A stretch of 64,000 nt of DNA from JACVRX01 sp046726315 (GCA_046726315.1 JBKPAG010000001.1:1-64000); one strand, 5' to 3'; numbered from the stretch's first letter, positions 27,004 through 36,945 are shown. A program made the numbers and translations. The notes: generated by a model from the letters alone, not told the origin.

Positions 27004-28884
27004 TCACAGCCAGTCGACCGGCGCGGCCGCAGCTCCCCCGGCCAGCGTGGCGTAGCCCGGCCCGCGGTCGAAGAAGGGCTCTTTGCCGGTTAGGGCCGAC
27101 CGGAGGCGCGCGCGCAGCGCGTCGCTCGCCGGCTCGTCGGCGACGGCGACGTCGACCGGGCCAGTCACCACGACTCCGTAGTCACGGGCAGCCCCGTCGG
27201 TGGACACCTTGCGCCAGCGCACGTCACGAAGTACGTCGGCGTAGGGCCGGTCGAGTGGATCGCCCCAACCGCCGCCTCCGGTCGTGCGGATCCGAATGAC
27301 CTCGCCGGCTCGAACCGGCTCGGCGTCGGCGAGTGCGTCGACATCGCGCTCGGCAGGTCCACCGGGGTCGATAGTCACAGAGAACGGACGTCCCGCCCGG
27401 CCTCCGCGCACGCCCCAGCAGGACAGGATCGAGCGGTCCGCGATCGACATGAAGTGGGCATCCCGCAGCATCCGGATGTGCTTCTCGTAGCCGAGCCCGC
27501 CGCGATAACGCCCGGCCCCGCCGGAGTCGATGGCCAGGCCGAGTCGCTCCACCACGAGCGGGAAACGCGACTCGCTGAACTCGGTCGGTAGGTTCCGGGA
27601 GTCCGGCACGACGTGGATGGTGTCTTCACCGTCGGCGTAGTAGCGGCCGCCCGAGCCTCCGCCGAGCACCTCCCGCATCAAGTAGGGGGCGCCGTCGACG
27701 TCGGTCCCGTAGACACCGGTGTAGCGGATCGTCTCCTGGTCGGCCGGCATGCGGCCGCCGACGGCCTTGGCGACCGCACCGGCGAGCACTCCCAGCAGGC
27801 GCAGGATCACGAACGTCCGCGCGTTCGTCGGCGCTGGGAACACCGGCGTGAGCAGCGTCCCCGGCGGGGGAAAGCGCATCTCGATCAGCGGGACGACACC
27901 CTCGTTGACGTCGAGCTGGGCCATTCGCTCCGGTGACGCGGCCAGATTGCGCAAGATGGGCGCGAGCCATTTCTTCAGGAACGCGCCGTCGGCATAGTTG
28001 CCACAGTGGTTGATCGGGCCCTTCGCCTGTGGGCCGGTGCCGGCGAAGTCGATGACCACCCGTCCACCGTCGGCCGACGTTTTCGTCAGTGTGATGCGCT
28101 GGGCGTGCAACCTGGGTGGATCGACACCGTCGTGTTCTGCGTAGTCCTCCCAGGTGTACTCGCCGTCCGGAATGGCGGAAAGAATCTCGCGTCGGAACGT
28201 CTCGGTGGTGTTGTCGACAATCGCGTCGAAGCACGACTCGACCGCGGCCCTGCCATATCGGTCGAACAGCTCCCCCAGCCGCCTGGTGCCCATCAGGCAG
28301 GCCGAGCACTCGGAATCGAGGTCGGCGGCGAGCGACTCCGGCATCCGCGAGTTCCTGGTCATGATCTTCAATGCCGCCTCGTTCGGCGATCCCGCCTGCC
28401 ACAACCGGATCGGCGGCACCATGAGGCCTTCCTCGAACACGCTGGTCGCGTGCGACGGCATCGACCCGGGCACCGTCCCGCCGATGTCGTCGTGGTGCCC
28501 GAATGCCTGCACGAAACCGACGACGTCGCCCTGGTGGTGCACCGGAGCCGTCACGCACAGGTCCGGCAGGTGCCCGATGCCCCCCTCGGAGAGATAGACG
28601 TCGTTGTGGAAGAACACGTCGCCCGGAGCCATCGTCTCGATGGGGTAGTCACGGACCACCGGGTGAACCAGGGCAGAGTAGGAGCGCCCAGTCAGCTTCC
28701 GCAGGTGTCGGTCGTGGATTCCCGCCCGGTAGTCGTGGGCATCCCGGATCATCGGTGACCGGCTGGTTCGTCCGATCGCCGTCTCGATCTCCATCTCGAC
28801 CGACGCGAGGTAGCCTCCGACGATTTCCACGAGGACCGGGTCTGGCGGCGGCCCGGTCTCGGGCGTGAGGCGGAATCCGCTCAC
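27004..28884 (-). CDS. hyuB: hydantoinase B / oxoprolinase subunit
   Basis: This is the beta subunit of the ATP-dependent hydantoinase/5-oxoprolinase/acetone carboxylase superfamily, 626 aa. Typical segments are GDVFFHNDVYLSEGGIGHLPD and GHHDDIGGTVPGSMP near residues 95-160, and GGGGWGDPLDRP near the C-terminus. It works only with the alpha subunit encoded just upstream, whose stop overlaps this GTG by 4 bp. The natural substrate is not fixed by sequence: hydantoins, N-methylhydantoin, 5-oxoproline and lactams are all known in the family. Confidence 0.9.
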   Translation of the reverse strand: MSGFRLTPETGPPPDPVLVEIVGGYLASVEMEIETAIGRTSRSPMIRDAHDYRAGIHDRHLRKLTGRSYSALVHPVVRDYPIETMAPGDVFFHNDVYLSEGGIGHLPDLCVTAPVHHQGDVVGFVQAFGHHDDIGGTVPGSMPSHATSVFEEGLMVPPIRLWQAGSPNEAALKIMTRNSRMPESLAADLDSECSACLMGTRRLGELFDRYGRAAVESCFDAIVDNTTETFRREILSAIPDGEYTWEDYAEHDGVDPPRLHAQRITLTKTSADGGRVVIDFAGTGPQAKGPINHCGNYADGAFLKKWLAPILRNLAASPERMAQLDVNEGVVPLIEMRFPPPGTLLTPVFPAPTNARTFVILRLLGVLAGAVAKAVGGRMPADQETIRYTGVYGTDVDGAPYLMREVLGGGSGGRYYADGEDTIHVVPDSRNLPTEFSESRFPLVVERLGLAIDSGGAGRYRGGLGYEKHIRMLRDAHFMSIADRSILSCWGVRGGRAGRPFSVTIDPGGPAERDVDALADAEPVRAGEVIRIRTTGGGGWGDPLDRPYADVLRDVRWRKVSTDGAARDYGVVVTGPVDVAVADEPASDALRARLRSALTGKEPFFDRGPGYATLAGGAAAAPVDWL

Positions 28885-30992
28885 CGCGCCTCCCGAGAAA
28901 GCAGCACGTTTCCGTAGTGATCGACCGTCGCGGTGTAGCCGGGGTGCACGGGGATCGTCGACCCGAACTCCTCCAGCACCGCCGGCCCGGCCACGACGTC
29001 GCCAGCACCGAGACGATTCCGGTCGTAGACGTCGGCTGGCATCCACGCCTCGAAGTACACCTCGCGGCTGCCTGTGTACGCCCGACCCGCGCCCGTGCCC
29101 GCTGGGATCCGGGCCAGGGACGGCTTGTGGATCGGCCCGACGCCGGTGACGCGCATGTTCACCCATTCGACCTCCTGCCGTGTATCGCTCCGGAAGTCGT
29201 AGCCGTAGAGACGCCGGTGGGCGTCGTGAAAGCCATCAGCGACCGCATCGGCCACGTCGGGCGTGAGGGGACCATCGGGAACCTCGACCCGGACCTCGTA
29301 GGCCTGGCCGAAATAGCGCAGGTCAGCCGTGCGGACGAACCGCCGCGCGGAGGGTTGGAAGCCCTCGCGGGCCAAGGCGGCGTCCGCCTCATCATGCAGT
29401 CGGCCGAAGGTCATGGCCAGAGCGCCGTGCTCCAGCCTCGAATGCCGGCTGACGGCCGTCCGAACATAGTCGTTGCGGACGTCGACCGTGAGCAGTCCAT
29501 ACGCTGACAGGTTGCCGGGGTTGGTCGGTACCACGGCGCTGCGCAGACCCAGCACGTCGACCAACCGGCAAGCCAGGAGTGAACCCGAGCCGCCGAACGA
29601 CACCAGGGTGAAGTCGCGGATGTCGAGGCCGCGCTTGACGGTGACCTGACGTAGCGCGTTGGCCTGGTTCCAGGCGGATATTTCCAGAATGCCGACTGCA
29701 CACTCCTCGACACCGAGACCGAGCCGGTGAGCCAGGTTGGCCAGGCCGGCCCGGGCCGCGTCTGGGTCCAGCGAAATCTCGCCGCCGAGTAAATGTGGCG
29801 GGATCCGGCGGAGCACGAGATACGCGTCGGTGGTCGTCGGTTCAGTGCCGCCCTTGCCGTAACACAAAGGACCGGGCTCAGCCCCTGCCGAGTGGGGGCC
29901 AACTTTCAACGTACCCTCGGGACCGGTCCAGGCAATCGAGCCACCGCCCGCCCCCACGGTCACGACGTCGATCATCGGGATCTTGCTGGGGTAGATGCCA
30001 ACGCTGCCCTCGGTCGTCAGTGCCGGTGCACCGTCGACCACGACTGTCACGTCGGTCGAGGTCCCCCCGCCGTCGAGTGTGACCACGCGATCGAAGCCTG
30101 CCTGCTCCGCAACAACCGCGGCCCCGAGCGCTCCCGCTGCCGGTCCGGACAGCACCGTCGTGATCGGTTGGTCGACGACCTCATCTGCGGACAGCACTCC
30201 CCCGTTGGACTTCATGACATAGAAGGGGACCCGGGCGCTGTCGCGGTCGCGGGCGTAGTCGGCGAGCCGATCGGCGATACGCGCGATGTATCGCCGGATG
30301 CTCGGCTTCACAGCGGCATCGACCAACGTGGTCATGCTGCGCTCGTACTCGCGGTACTCACGCAGGACCTGGGACGAGATGGAGACGGTCGCTGCCGGAT
30401 GCTCACGGCCCAAGATGGCGAGCATCCGCTCCTCGTGCGCCGGGTTGGCGTAAGCGTGAATGAAGCAGACGCCGATGGTGTCGATCCGCCGGTCCCGAAA
30501 CCATCGGGCCACGGATGCGGCGTCCTCCTCGTCAAAGGGTCGGATTTCGCTGCCATCGACGGCGAGCCGCCCACGCACGGTGCGGACCCGGTCGGCCGGC
30601 ACGATGCGCGGGGGCTTCACCCAGAAGTAGCTGTTCCCGTAGCCATCGGGTACCGACTGCCGGGCGATCTCGAGAACGTGCTGGTAGCCCTCGGTGGTGA
30701 TGAAGCCGAGGTCATCGACCTTTCCCTCCAACAGTTTGTTGGTCGCCACTGTGGTGCCGTGGCTCACGGCGCTGATCACCCGACCGTCCAACCCGAACGC
30801 GGAGAGCACCTTGTCGACGCCCGTCAGGAACCCCTGGGCCGGGTCCGACGGTGTGGACGGGGTCTTCGTCGTTGCAAGCTCTCCGCTGTGTTCATCGACG
30901 GCCACCACATCGGTGAACGTGCCGCCAGTGTCGACGCCGATCCGGATTCGGCGAGTCGTCTTGCCGCCTGGGCTGCCGAGATCAAAGGGCAC
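28881..30992 (-). CDS. hyuA: hydantoinase A / oxoprolinase subunit
   Basis: This is the ATP-binding alpha subunit, 703 aa. It has an actin-like phosphate loop GVDTGGTFTDVV near residues 19-30, SHGTTVATNKLLEGK at about 83-97, VLSGPAAGALGAA, and a second nucleotide segment LDGGGTSTDVTVV. The start is GTG 30992, only 10 bp after the end of a frameshifted cupin relic. With hyuB it forms an ATP-driven ring-opening or carboxylating enzyme. The setting among amide-hydrolysing genes favours a cyclic amide or ureide substrate. Confidence 0.9.
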   Translation of the reverse strand: MPFDLGSPGGKTTRRIRIGVDTGGTFTDVVAVDEHSGELATTKTPSTPSDPAQGFLTGVDKVLSAFGLDGRVISAVSHGTTVATNKLLEGKVDDLGFITTEGYQHVLEIARQSVPDGYGNSYFWVKPPRIVPADRVRTVRGRLAVDGSEIRPFDEEDAASVARWFRDRRIDTIGVCFIHAYANPAHEERMLAILGREHPAATVSISSQVLREYREYERSMTTLVDAAVKPSIRRYIARIADRLADYARDRDSARVPFYVMKSNGGVLSADEVVDQPITTVLSGPAAGALGAAVVAEQAGFDRVVTLDGGGTSTDVTVVVDGAPALTTEGSVGIYPSKIPMIDVVTVGAGGGSIAWTGPEGTLKVGPHSAGAEPGPLCYGKGGTEPTTTDAYLVLRRIPPHLLGGEISLDPDAARAGLANLAHRLGLGVEECAVGILEISAWNQANALRQVTVKRGLDIRDFTLVSFGGSGSLLACRLVDVLGLRSAVVPTNPGNLSAYGLLTVDVRNDYVRTAVSRHSRLEHGALAMTFGRLHDEADAALAREGFQPSARRFVRTADLRYFGQAYEVRVEVPDGPLTPDVADAVADGFHDAHRRLYGYDFRSDTRQEVEWVNMRVTGVGPIHKPSLARIPAGTGAGRAYTGSREVYFEAWMPADVYDRNRLGAGDVVAGPAVLEEFGSTIPVHPGYTATVDHYGNVLLSREAR

Positions 30993-31001
30993 GGACCGCA
31001 G

Positions 31002-31417
31002 TCAATCCGGATGGCTGCGGTCGACGCGCGGGCAACCATTGCCGACCGGTCGGTCGTTGCTTCGTGCTTGGTGCGCGGTCAAGGGGCCGCCAGCGCTTCC
31101 GGTGTTGACCACACCGATCGGCTCGATGAGAACGGCGTGGACTTCCCCGGCAGCGATCGGACAATGCTCCGCACCGCGCGGGACGACGAAAGCTGGCCGG
31201 GCCGCACGGTGACGTTGCCGTCGCGCAGTTGAATGGTGAGCTCGCCTTCGACGACGAGGAAAAGCTCGTCGGTGTCGTCATGCACGTGCCATACGAACTC
31301 CCCGCTGAGCTTCACGACTTTGACCTCGTAGTCGTTGAGCCGCGCCACCACCTTGGGCGTCCAGTACTCCGGCATACGTGCCAGCTTCTCGGCGATGTCG
31401 ACCGGTTGTATGGCCAT
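31002..31417 (-). pseudogene. cupin protein, frameshifted
   Basis: The frame from ATG 31417 encodes a small cupin: FVWHVHDDTDELFLVVEGEL carries the metal-binding histidines and glutamate, ending QLRDGNVTVRPG. It then leaves the family pattern at 31189-31191. A shift of one base there restores the expected continuation FVVPRGAEHCPIAAGE, then VHAVLIEPIGVVNTG, ending at TGA 31002-31004 just before hyuA. One missing base in a short A/T run explains this. It is either a real mutation or a sequencing error; no other cupin completes the hyuAB operon. Confidence 0.75.
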
Positions 31418-31465
31418 CCACAAAGCCTCGCATGTCTGTCGGTGGCGTCTTCTAGGCTCGGACAC

Positions 31466-33004
31466 ATGTTCGAGCCTGAGGTGGTCTCGGAACCGCCGAT
31501 GCGGGTGGTGCGGGCGCCGATGGCAGCGCTCGCGTCCCGCCCGCACGGGATCGCGGTCGCCGCCGGGGTGGTCGACCTGACCGCAGCGATCGCTCGGGCC
31601 ACTGCTGACGAGCCCGCGCCCGAGCGGGACCCAGACACCGCGGCAGAGGCGGAGCTGGTCGACGCGCTGGACTGTTGGGAACGGGCCAAGTCCGCTGCAG
31701 AGGCCCGACAGATCCGCACGATGGCCGATCTTGCCCGCCGGCCCATGTTCGCCGGCTGCCTGGAACACGGTGATGAGGACCCCTCGCACGGGATCATGGC
31801 CGCGGCGTCGGTGGTGTCCGCGCAGCTGCGGATCTCGCCGGGGCACGCACGCAATCGGGTGGAGCTGGCCTGCGAACTGGTCGATTGTCTGCCGGACACG
31901 CTGGCCGCGCTCGCCGCTGGGCATATCGACAGCTACCGCGCCAGGGTGCTGACCGAGGAGACCCGTCCGCTCGCCGACACGCCGGAACTGCGTGCCCGGC
32001 TAGAAACCGACTTGCTGGCGAAGGCCGGCCAGCAAACCGGGCCGCAGCTACGGGCCGCCGCCCGCCGCGCCGTACTGGCCGCCAACCCCATCAACGCCGA
32101 GGAACGGCACGCCCGGGCCCGGGCCGGGCGGGGCATCCACCCCCCGGTCCCCGAACCCGACGGGATGGCGTCCTGCCTGATCCGGATGGCTGCCGAAGAC
32201 TTGGCTGCGTTCTGGACCGCCATGGACGCCGCCGCCCGGCGCGCCCAAACCGACCACCCCGACGACCCGCGCACGAATGACCAGCTCCGCGCCGACACCC
32301 TGGCCGAGCTGTGCTGGTCAGCCCTCGAGCATGGACACCTCGGTTGCTGCAACGCCGCCTGTGAACACGTCCACCAGCCGTTCGGCGCCCGGCGGGGCCG
32401 GGCGGCGGCGGTAGGTGTCACAGTGCCGATCAGCACTCTCATCGGCATCGACGACCAGCCGGCTCACCTGCACGGCTACGGGCCGATCACCGCCGAGACC
32501 GCGCGGCGGTTCGCCGCCAACGGAACCTGGCGGCGGCTGCTCACCGACCCGGCCACCGGCGCCCTGCTCGAATACGGCACTACTCGGTACACCCCGCCAG
32601 CCGATCTCGTCGAGCACGTCAACGCCCGTGATCGATCGTGTCGCTTCCCCACGTGCACCCATCCGGCGGAGACCTGCGACTTCGACCACACCGTTCCCGC
32701 GAACGAAGGTGGCCCAACGAATCCGAGCAACGGTGGGCCGCTGCACCGCCGGCATCACAATGACAAAACCCATCACGGCTGGCGACTGGAACAACCCGAT
32801 CCGGGCCGGTTCGTCTGGACCGCTCCGACCGGGCACATCTATGAGGTCGAACCGGAGATCATCGGGCCGATCCTCGGCGATCTTCAGCCACCGGACCGGC
32901 CACCGCCGGGGTCGCCGCCGCTCGAGCTGGAACCCGATCCACCGTGGTTCGCGCCGGAGCCACCCATTCCCGACGAGCCCGACCCGGACCCGCCTCCGTT
33001 CTAG
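31466..33004 (+). CDS. DUF222 / HNH endonuclease (13E12 repeat family)
   Basis: This actinobacterial protein of 512 aa has an N-terminal DUF222 helical domain (about residues 30-320) and a C-terminal HNH nuclease motif: RSCRFPTCTH, CDFDHTVPANEGGPT and GGPLHRRHHNDKTH. A proline-rich acidic tail ends the chain. The family is spread by recombination in many copies in actinobacterial genomes and is called a REP13E12-type element gene. The ATG at 31466 is 8 bp after TAGGCT, a possible -10 of a leaderless gene. A 3' fragment of a second family member lies at 53841-53909. Confidence 0.85.
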   Translation: MFEPEVVSEPPMRVVRAPMAALASRPHGIAVAAGVVDLTAAIARATADEPAPERDPDTAAEAELVDALDCWERAKSAAEARQIRTMADLARRPMFAGCLEHGDEDPSHGIMAAASVVSAQLRISPGHARNRVELACELVDCLPDTLAALAAGHIDSYRARVLTEETRPLADTPELRARLETDLLAKAGQQTGPQLRAAARRAVLAANPINAEERHARARAGRGIHPPVPEPDGMASCLIRMAAEDLAAFWTAMDAAARRAQTDHPDDPRTNDQLRADTLAELCWSALEHGHLGCCNAACEHVHQPFGARRGRAAAVGVTVPISTLIGIDDQPAHLHGYGPITAETARRFAANGTWRRLLTDPATGALLEYGTTRYTPPADLVEHVNARDRSCRFPTCTHPAETCDFDHTVPANEGGPTNPSNGGPLHRRHHNDKTHHGWRLEQPDPGRFVWTAPTGHIYEVEPEIIGPILGDLQPPDRPPPGSPPLELEPDPPWFAPEPPIPDEPDPDPPPF

Positions 33005-33051
33005 CGCCCGTACAATCGAACGGGTGTGCTGCGTGACGTGGGAAGGCCTTG

Positions 33052-33678
33052 GTGCCTGAGCCAATGCAGCAACTGGCCTGGCAGACCTCGTTGTTCGCCG
33101 ACGGCGAGCCGGGATTCGACGCGTCGTTCACAGGCGTCGAACGGCACGAACTCGACCACGGCGCGTGGGTTGACGAAGTACACGGGTGGGTTCGCGGTGC
33201 CGACGAGCTGTTCGCGAGCCTGCTGGAGCTGACCCCGTGGCAGCTGCGGTACGTCTGGATGTACGAAAGGCGGGTAACGGAGCCACGGCTGACCCATCAT
33301 TGGCGACTTCGCGAGGAAGACCCACCGCTGCCGATCCTGGGGGCGATGGCTGAGGCTCTGAGCGGGTGGTACGGCGTCGCATTCACCCAGGTGGGCGCCA
33401 ACTTATACCGCGACGGTATGGACAGCGTGGCCTGGCACGGCGACCGGGTGGCTCGCGATCTGGAGGAGTCGACAGTGGCTTTGGTCTCCCTCGGGACCCC
33501 TCGGCCGTTCAAGCTGCGGCCGAAGGGCGGCGGCAAGTCGATCGGCTTCGTGCCTGACCGCGGCGATCTGCTGGTGATGGGCGGCTCATGCCAACGCACC
33601 TGGGACCATGCGATACCGAAGGTCAAGTCGGCCGGTCCGCGGATGAGCGTGCAGTTCCGGCACGCCTACGACCGCTGA
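33052..33678 (+). CDS. alkB: AlkB-type 2-oxoglutarate-dependent DNA demethylase
   Basis: This Fe(II)/2-oxoglutarate dioxygenase reverses alkyl damage on DNA or RNA bases. The HxD...H iron triad is H129, D131 (WHGD) and H186 (WDHAIP). The cosubstrate and substrate arginines R197 and R203 fit the RxxxxxR pattern (RMSVQFR). The length of 208 aa matches the short AlkB group. GTG 33052 follows GGAAGG at 33041-33046; ATG 33064 is possible. A TACAAT box at 33011-33016 may be its -10. It meets the amidohydrolase gene tail to tail, 5 bp apart. Confidence 0.9.
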   Translation: MPEPMQQLAWQTSLFADGEPGFDASFTGVERHELDHGAWVDEVHGWVRGADELFASLLELTPWQLRYVWMYERRVTEPRLTHHWRLREEDPPLPILGAMAEALSGWYGVAFTQVGANLYRDGMDSVAWHGDRVARDLEESTVALVSLGTPRPFKLRPKGGGKSIGFVPDRGDLLVMGGSCQRTWDHAIPKVKSAGPRMSVQFRHAYDR

Positions 33679-33683
33679 ATGGT

Positions 33684-34604
33684 TCACTCACCGCCTGCCG
33701 CCGGTTGATACGGAAACGACGTCGCGCCTTCTCCGATAAGCGTGTCCGCGTGCCGCTGAAGCAAGCCCAGGTTGCGCTCAGCCAGGTGGTCGAAGCCGTG
33801 CCGCACGCTTGAGCCCGGAGTGAGAGAGGACAGGGCAACCGACGGATCCAGCCGCGCGCTCACCCAGGACTCGTGCGTCGAACCCCAGGCGAGCACTTCC
33901 GCCGTCGGCGTCACGATCATCGAGTTCCCGAAGTAGAGCACCCCGCCGGGGTCGATCCCAACCGCGTTCGCACCGACGACATACACGTGGTTGTCGTATG
34001 CCCGGGCACGGTTGGTCAGCTCCCAGATATCGGCTGATCGCAGCAGGGCCGACGGACGCGCAAGCACCTCGGCTCCCTTGAGAGCCATGATCCGGGATAG
34101 CTCGGGGAAATCGCCGTCGAAGCACACCATCAACCCGATCCGGCCCAGTTCTGTCGATACCACGCAGACGTCGTCCCCAGCAGTGACCCAACCGCCCCGA
34201 GAGCGAACTTCGGTGCAGAACGGGTGCGTCTTGTGGTAGCCGTCCAGCACGTCGCCGGACGGCCCGGCGAGCACGGCTGAGTTGTGCACCACCCCGCGCT
34301 CATCACCACGCGAGTACGTGCCCCAGACCAGGTGGACGCCGAGGCGTCCGGCTATCTCGGCGAGGGGCGCTACCGTCGGGCCGCCGTCCGGCTCGCCGAG
34401 GACGTCCCAGAGTTCTTCGGCCGAACAGCCCGGTGTGAAGCCGGTCGTGACCGCCTCGGGCAGGACGACCAGATCGGCCTCGGACGCGGCGACGCAGCGC
34501 TCGACGTAGTCGACGGCGTGGTCGACGTTGGCCTTGATCGTCTCGGCCGTCAGGCGTTCGTGCACCGGCTTCACCTGCACGGCGGCAGCAGTGAAAACGC
34601 GCAC
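33684..34604 (-). CDS. nitrilase-superfamily carbon-nitrogen hydrolase
   Basis: This 306-aa enzyme cleaves amide or carbamoyl C-N bonds with a Glu-Lys-Cys triad: E50 (VVLPEAVT), K125 (GYHKTHPF) and C161 (VCFDGDFPE). These are the marks of the amidase/carbamoylase branch. The GTG at 34604 is supported by GGGAGG placed 6 nt upstream; the longer frame is spurious. Known relatives include beta-ureidopropionase, N-carbamoyl amino acid hydrolase and omega-amidase. In this locus it could hydrolyse malonamate or a ureido acid; that is inference. It is divergent from the metallophosphoesterase gene. Confidence 0.88.
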   Translation of the reverse strand: MRVFTAAAVQVKPVHERLTAETIKANVDHAVDYVERCVAASEADLVVLPEAVTTGFTPGCSAEELWDVLGEPDGGPTVAPLAEIAGRLGVHLVWGTYSRGDERGVVHNSAVLAGPSGDVLDGYHKTHPFCTEVRSRGGWVTAGDDVCVVSTELGRIGLMVCFDGDFPELSRIMALKGAEVLARPSALLRSADIWELTNRARAYDNHVYVVGANAVGIDPGGVLYFGNSMIVTPTAEVLAWGSTHESWVSARLDPSVALSSLTPGSSVRHGFDHLAERNLGLLQRHADTLIGEGATSFPYQPAAGGE

Positions 34605-34663
34605 AGTTGCCTCCCTTCGTGCTCCTCCCGGTCCAGGTACAAGACCACCGTATGGTCCTCCCC

Positions 34664-36355
34664 ATGCCTCAGGACAGACCGCGCGACCTCTCCCCACAAG
34701 AGCTCGGATTCAGTCCCCAGCGCGCTGTTCCATGGCTCAACCCACGGCTCCTCGCGGGCACTGGGGTGCGCACCGTCTTCTCGGATCTGTTCGGTGCCTA
34801 TCTTGACAAGCGCGAGTTGCAGGCCGTCTTCGGCGACACTCGGTACGACCACTCCGGCGCCGACGAGCTGTGGCTCGACTACACCGCCGATGTCGGCGAC
34901 GGATTCGACGCCACGTATTCGATCGCGTCGTTGATGGCTCGGCCGACGCTCGACGTCCAGGGGCCAGACGGCCAACCACTCGTCCTACCCCGCGGCGACG
35001 TATTGGTGCTCGGTGGTGACCAGGTCTACCCGACAGCATCGGGCCCGGCCTACGGCAACCGGTGGAAGGGCCCGTATACGGCGGCGCTGCCAGTGCCAAC
35101 GCCGGCCACCCCCGATCTCTTCGCGCTGCCGGGCAATCACGACTGGTACGACGGGTTGACCGCATTCCTTCGGCTGTTCGCGCAGGCCGAGACCATCGGA
35201 GGCTGGCAGACCCGGCAGCAGCGCAGCTACTTCGCGCTGGCCCTGCCGCACCGATGGTGGCTGTACGCCATCGACACCCAACTCGACGTCTACATCGACA
35301 AGCCCCAAATCCGGTACTTCATCGCAGCAGCACAGGATTTGCGACCAGACGACCGCGTCATCCTGTGCGCAGCCCGGCCGACCTGGGTGATCTCCCAACA
35401 GTCCCCGGATGCCTACGACAACCTCGACTTCTTCATCCGGACAATCGTGGAACCCACCGGCGCCCGGATCCCGATCATGCTCTCCGGCGACGCGCACCAT
35501 TTCGCGCGCTACACGGGCGGCGGGCCCGACGGCCGTGGCCGGGAACTGGTGACCTGTGGCGGTGGCGGCGCCTATCTCGTCGGGACGGCCCATTTGCCCG
35601 CTCAAATCACCGTTCCGCCGATGACGACCTTGACCCGCAACGCGAGCACACCGCGAACATATGACCTGGCCACCACGTTTCCGACCCGGGACCAGTCGCG
35701 GGCCCTCGGGTGGCGCATCTTCTGGCGGCTGCCATGGCGGAACCCGGGCTTGCTGGTCCTGCTCGGTCTCATGCAGACCCTGCTCATGTTTGCGCTGCGG
35801 ACCGCGCACGGACGATGGCTCACCGCTCCGATCGCGGTAGCTGTCTCCGCCGTTCTGGTCGGCACTGTTCTGTTCGCCACGGTCACGGCACTCGATCGGA
35901 CCAAGCTCCGGCACTGGGTGGCAGCCCTGCTGCATGCGGTTCCGCACGTGGCTCTGGGGGTAGCCGGGACGACACTGTGGACGGCCCTACCGCTCGCCCA
36001 TCTCCCGAACCCGTGGTCGATCGTGTTGGCGTTCGCGGTCTATGCACCGGTGATCGCGCTACTCGACTCGTGGATCGTCGGTGCCTACCTCATCGTCGCC
36101 AGCCGGTTCCAGGTCAACGTCAATGAGCTGTACGCCGGGCTCGGAATCGAGGACTTCAAGAGCTTTCTCCGCTTACACATACGCGCCGATGGCTCGCTGA
36201 CGATTTATCCGGTCGCTGTCGACACAGTGGCCAGGGGCTGGCGAGCGAACCCCGACGCACCGGACGAGGCGCCGTGGATCGTTCCGACCGAGGCACTCAC
36301 AGCCCGGCTCGCGGAGCCGCCGATCATGGTCCGTCAGAGTGGGGATCGCAGGTAG
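34664..36355 (+). CDS. membrane-anchored calcineurin-like metallophosphoesterase
   Basis: The protein has about 563 aa. The N-terminal half is a dinuclear-metal phosphoesterase with VLGGDQVYP, LPGNHDWYDG and SGDAHHFARY. The C-terminal half has about four hydrophobic segments (roughly residues 355-460), for example GLLVLLGLMQTLLMF, followed by a soluble tail. The substrate is unknown. ATG 34664 is chosen because TATGGT at 34651-34656 could serve as a -10 for a leaderless transcript; ATG 34652 is an alternative. Its 3' end overlaps the converging response regulator relic by 22 bp. Confidence 0.82.
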   Translation: MPQDRPRDLSPQELGFSPQRAVPWLNPRLLAGTGVRTVFSDLFGAYLDKRELQAVFGDTRYDHSGADELWLDYTADVGDGFDATYSIASLMARPTLDVQGPDGQPLVLPRGDVLVLGGDQVYPTASGPAYGNRWKGPYTAALPVPTPATPDLFALPGNHDWYDGLTAFLRLFAQAETIGGWQTRQQRSYFALALPHRWWLYAIDTQLDVYIDKPQIRYFIAAAQDLRPDDRVILCAARPTWVISQQSPDAYDNLDFFIRTIVEPTGARIPIMLSGDAHHFARYTGGGPDGRGRELVTCGGGGAYLVGTAHLPAQITVPPMTTLTRNASTPRTYDLATTFPTRDQSRALGWRIFWRLPWRNPGLLVLLGLMQTLLMFALRTAHGRWLTAPIAVAVSAVLVGTVLFATVTALDRTKLRHWVAALLHAVPHVALGVAGTTLWTALPLAHLPNPWSIVLAFAVYAPVIALLDSWIVGAYLIVASRFQVNVNELYAGLGIEDFKSFLRLHIRADGSLTIYPVAVDTVARGWRANPDAPDEAPWIVPTEALTARLAEPPIMVRQSGDRR

Positions 36356-36945
36356 TGAAGCACGGCGAGGACCCGCCGATGGTCGTCGGGCGACTCGTGG
36401 AGGTCGAGCTTCTGCAGGATCTGACGAACGTGTGCCTCGACCGTCTTCGGGCTCATCACGAGGCGGTCGGCGATCGCCGCGTTGGACCGCCCTTCCGCCA
36501 TCAGGCCGAGCACCTCGACTTCTCGCAACGTGAGCCGGTCCAGTGGCCCCGGATCACGTGGTCGGCGCAACAGTGTCGAGACGATAGTCGGGTCGACCAC
36601 ACACTCGCCCTCGACCACGCGTCGAAGGGCGTCGACGACCAATGCGACGTCAGACACTCTCTCCTTGAGCAGGTAGCCCACGTGCTCAGGTGCGTCGCTG
36701 ATCAGCCGCATGGCGTAGTCGGACTCGAGGTACTGCGAGAGCACCAGAACGCCGATCCCGGGATGGGTGGTCCTGACCCGATGCGCCGCGGCGATGCCCT
36801 CGTCTGTGTGGGTGGGCGGCATCCTGATATCGACGATGACCGCATCCGGATTGGCCAGCTCGATCTCGCGATACAGCCCGGCGGCATCCTCGGCCGTGGC
36901 GACCACGTCGCAGCCCGCGTCGACCAGACACAGCGCCGCAACCAC
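36334..36945 (-). pseudogene. LuxR-type response regulator lacking its N-terminus
   Basis: The frame encodes a NarL/LuxR-family regulator: a receiver domain with the phospho-acceptor aspartate in AVIVDIRMPP, and a C-terminal helix-turn-helix (LTLREVEVLGLMAEGRSNAAIADRL). The first beta strand, with the acidic pair that binds Mg2+, is missing. An in-frame TGA blocks extension upstream, so only GTG 36945 is available. The missing bases are replaced by a fragment of a histidine kinase on the opposite strand. It is probably a relic, though a short product could still bind DNA. Confidence 0.75.

Noticed and set aside
30982..31281. Arginine-rich frame upstream of hyuA
   Set aside because: It is the third frame over the cupin relic and shows no domain; the cupin reading explains the DNA better.
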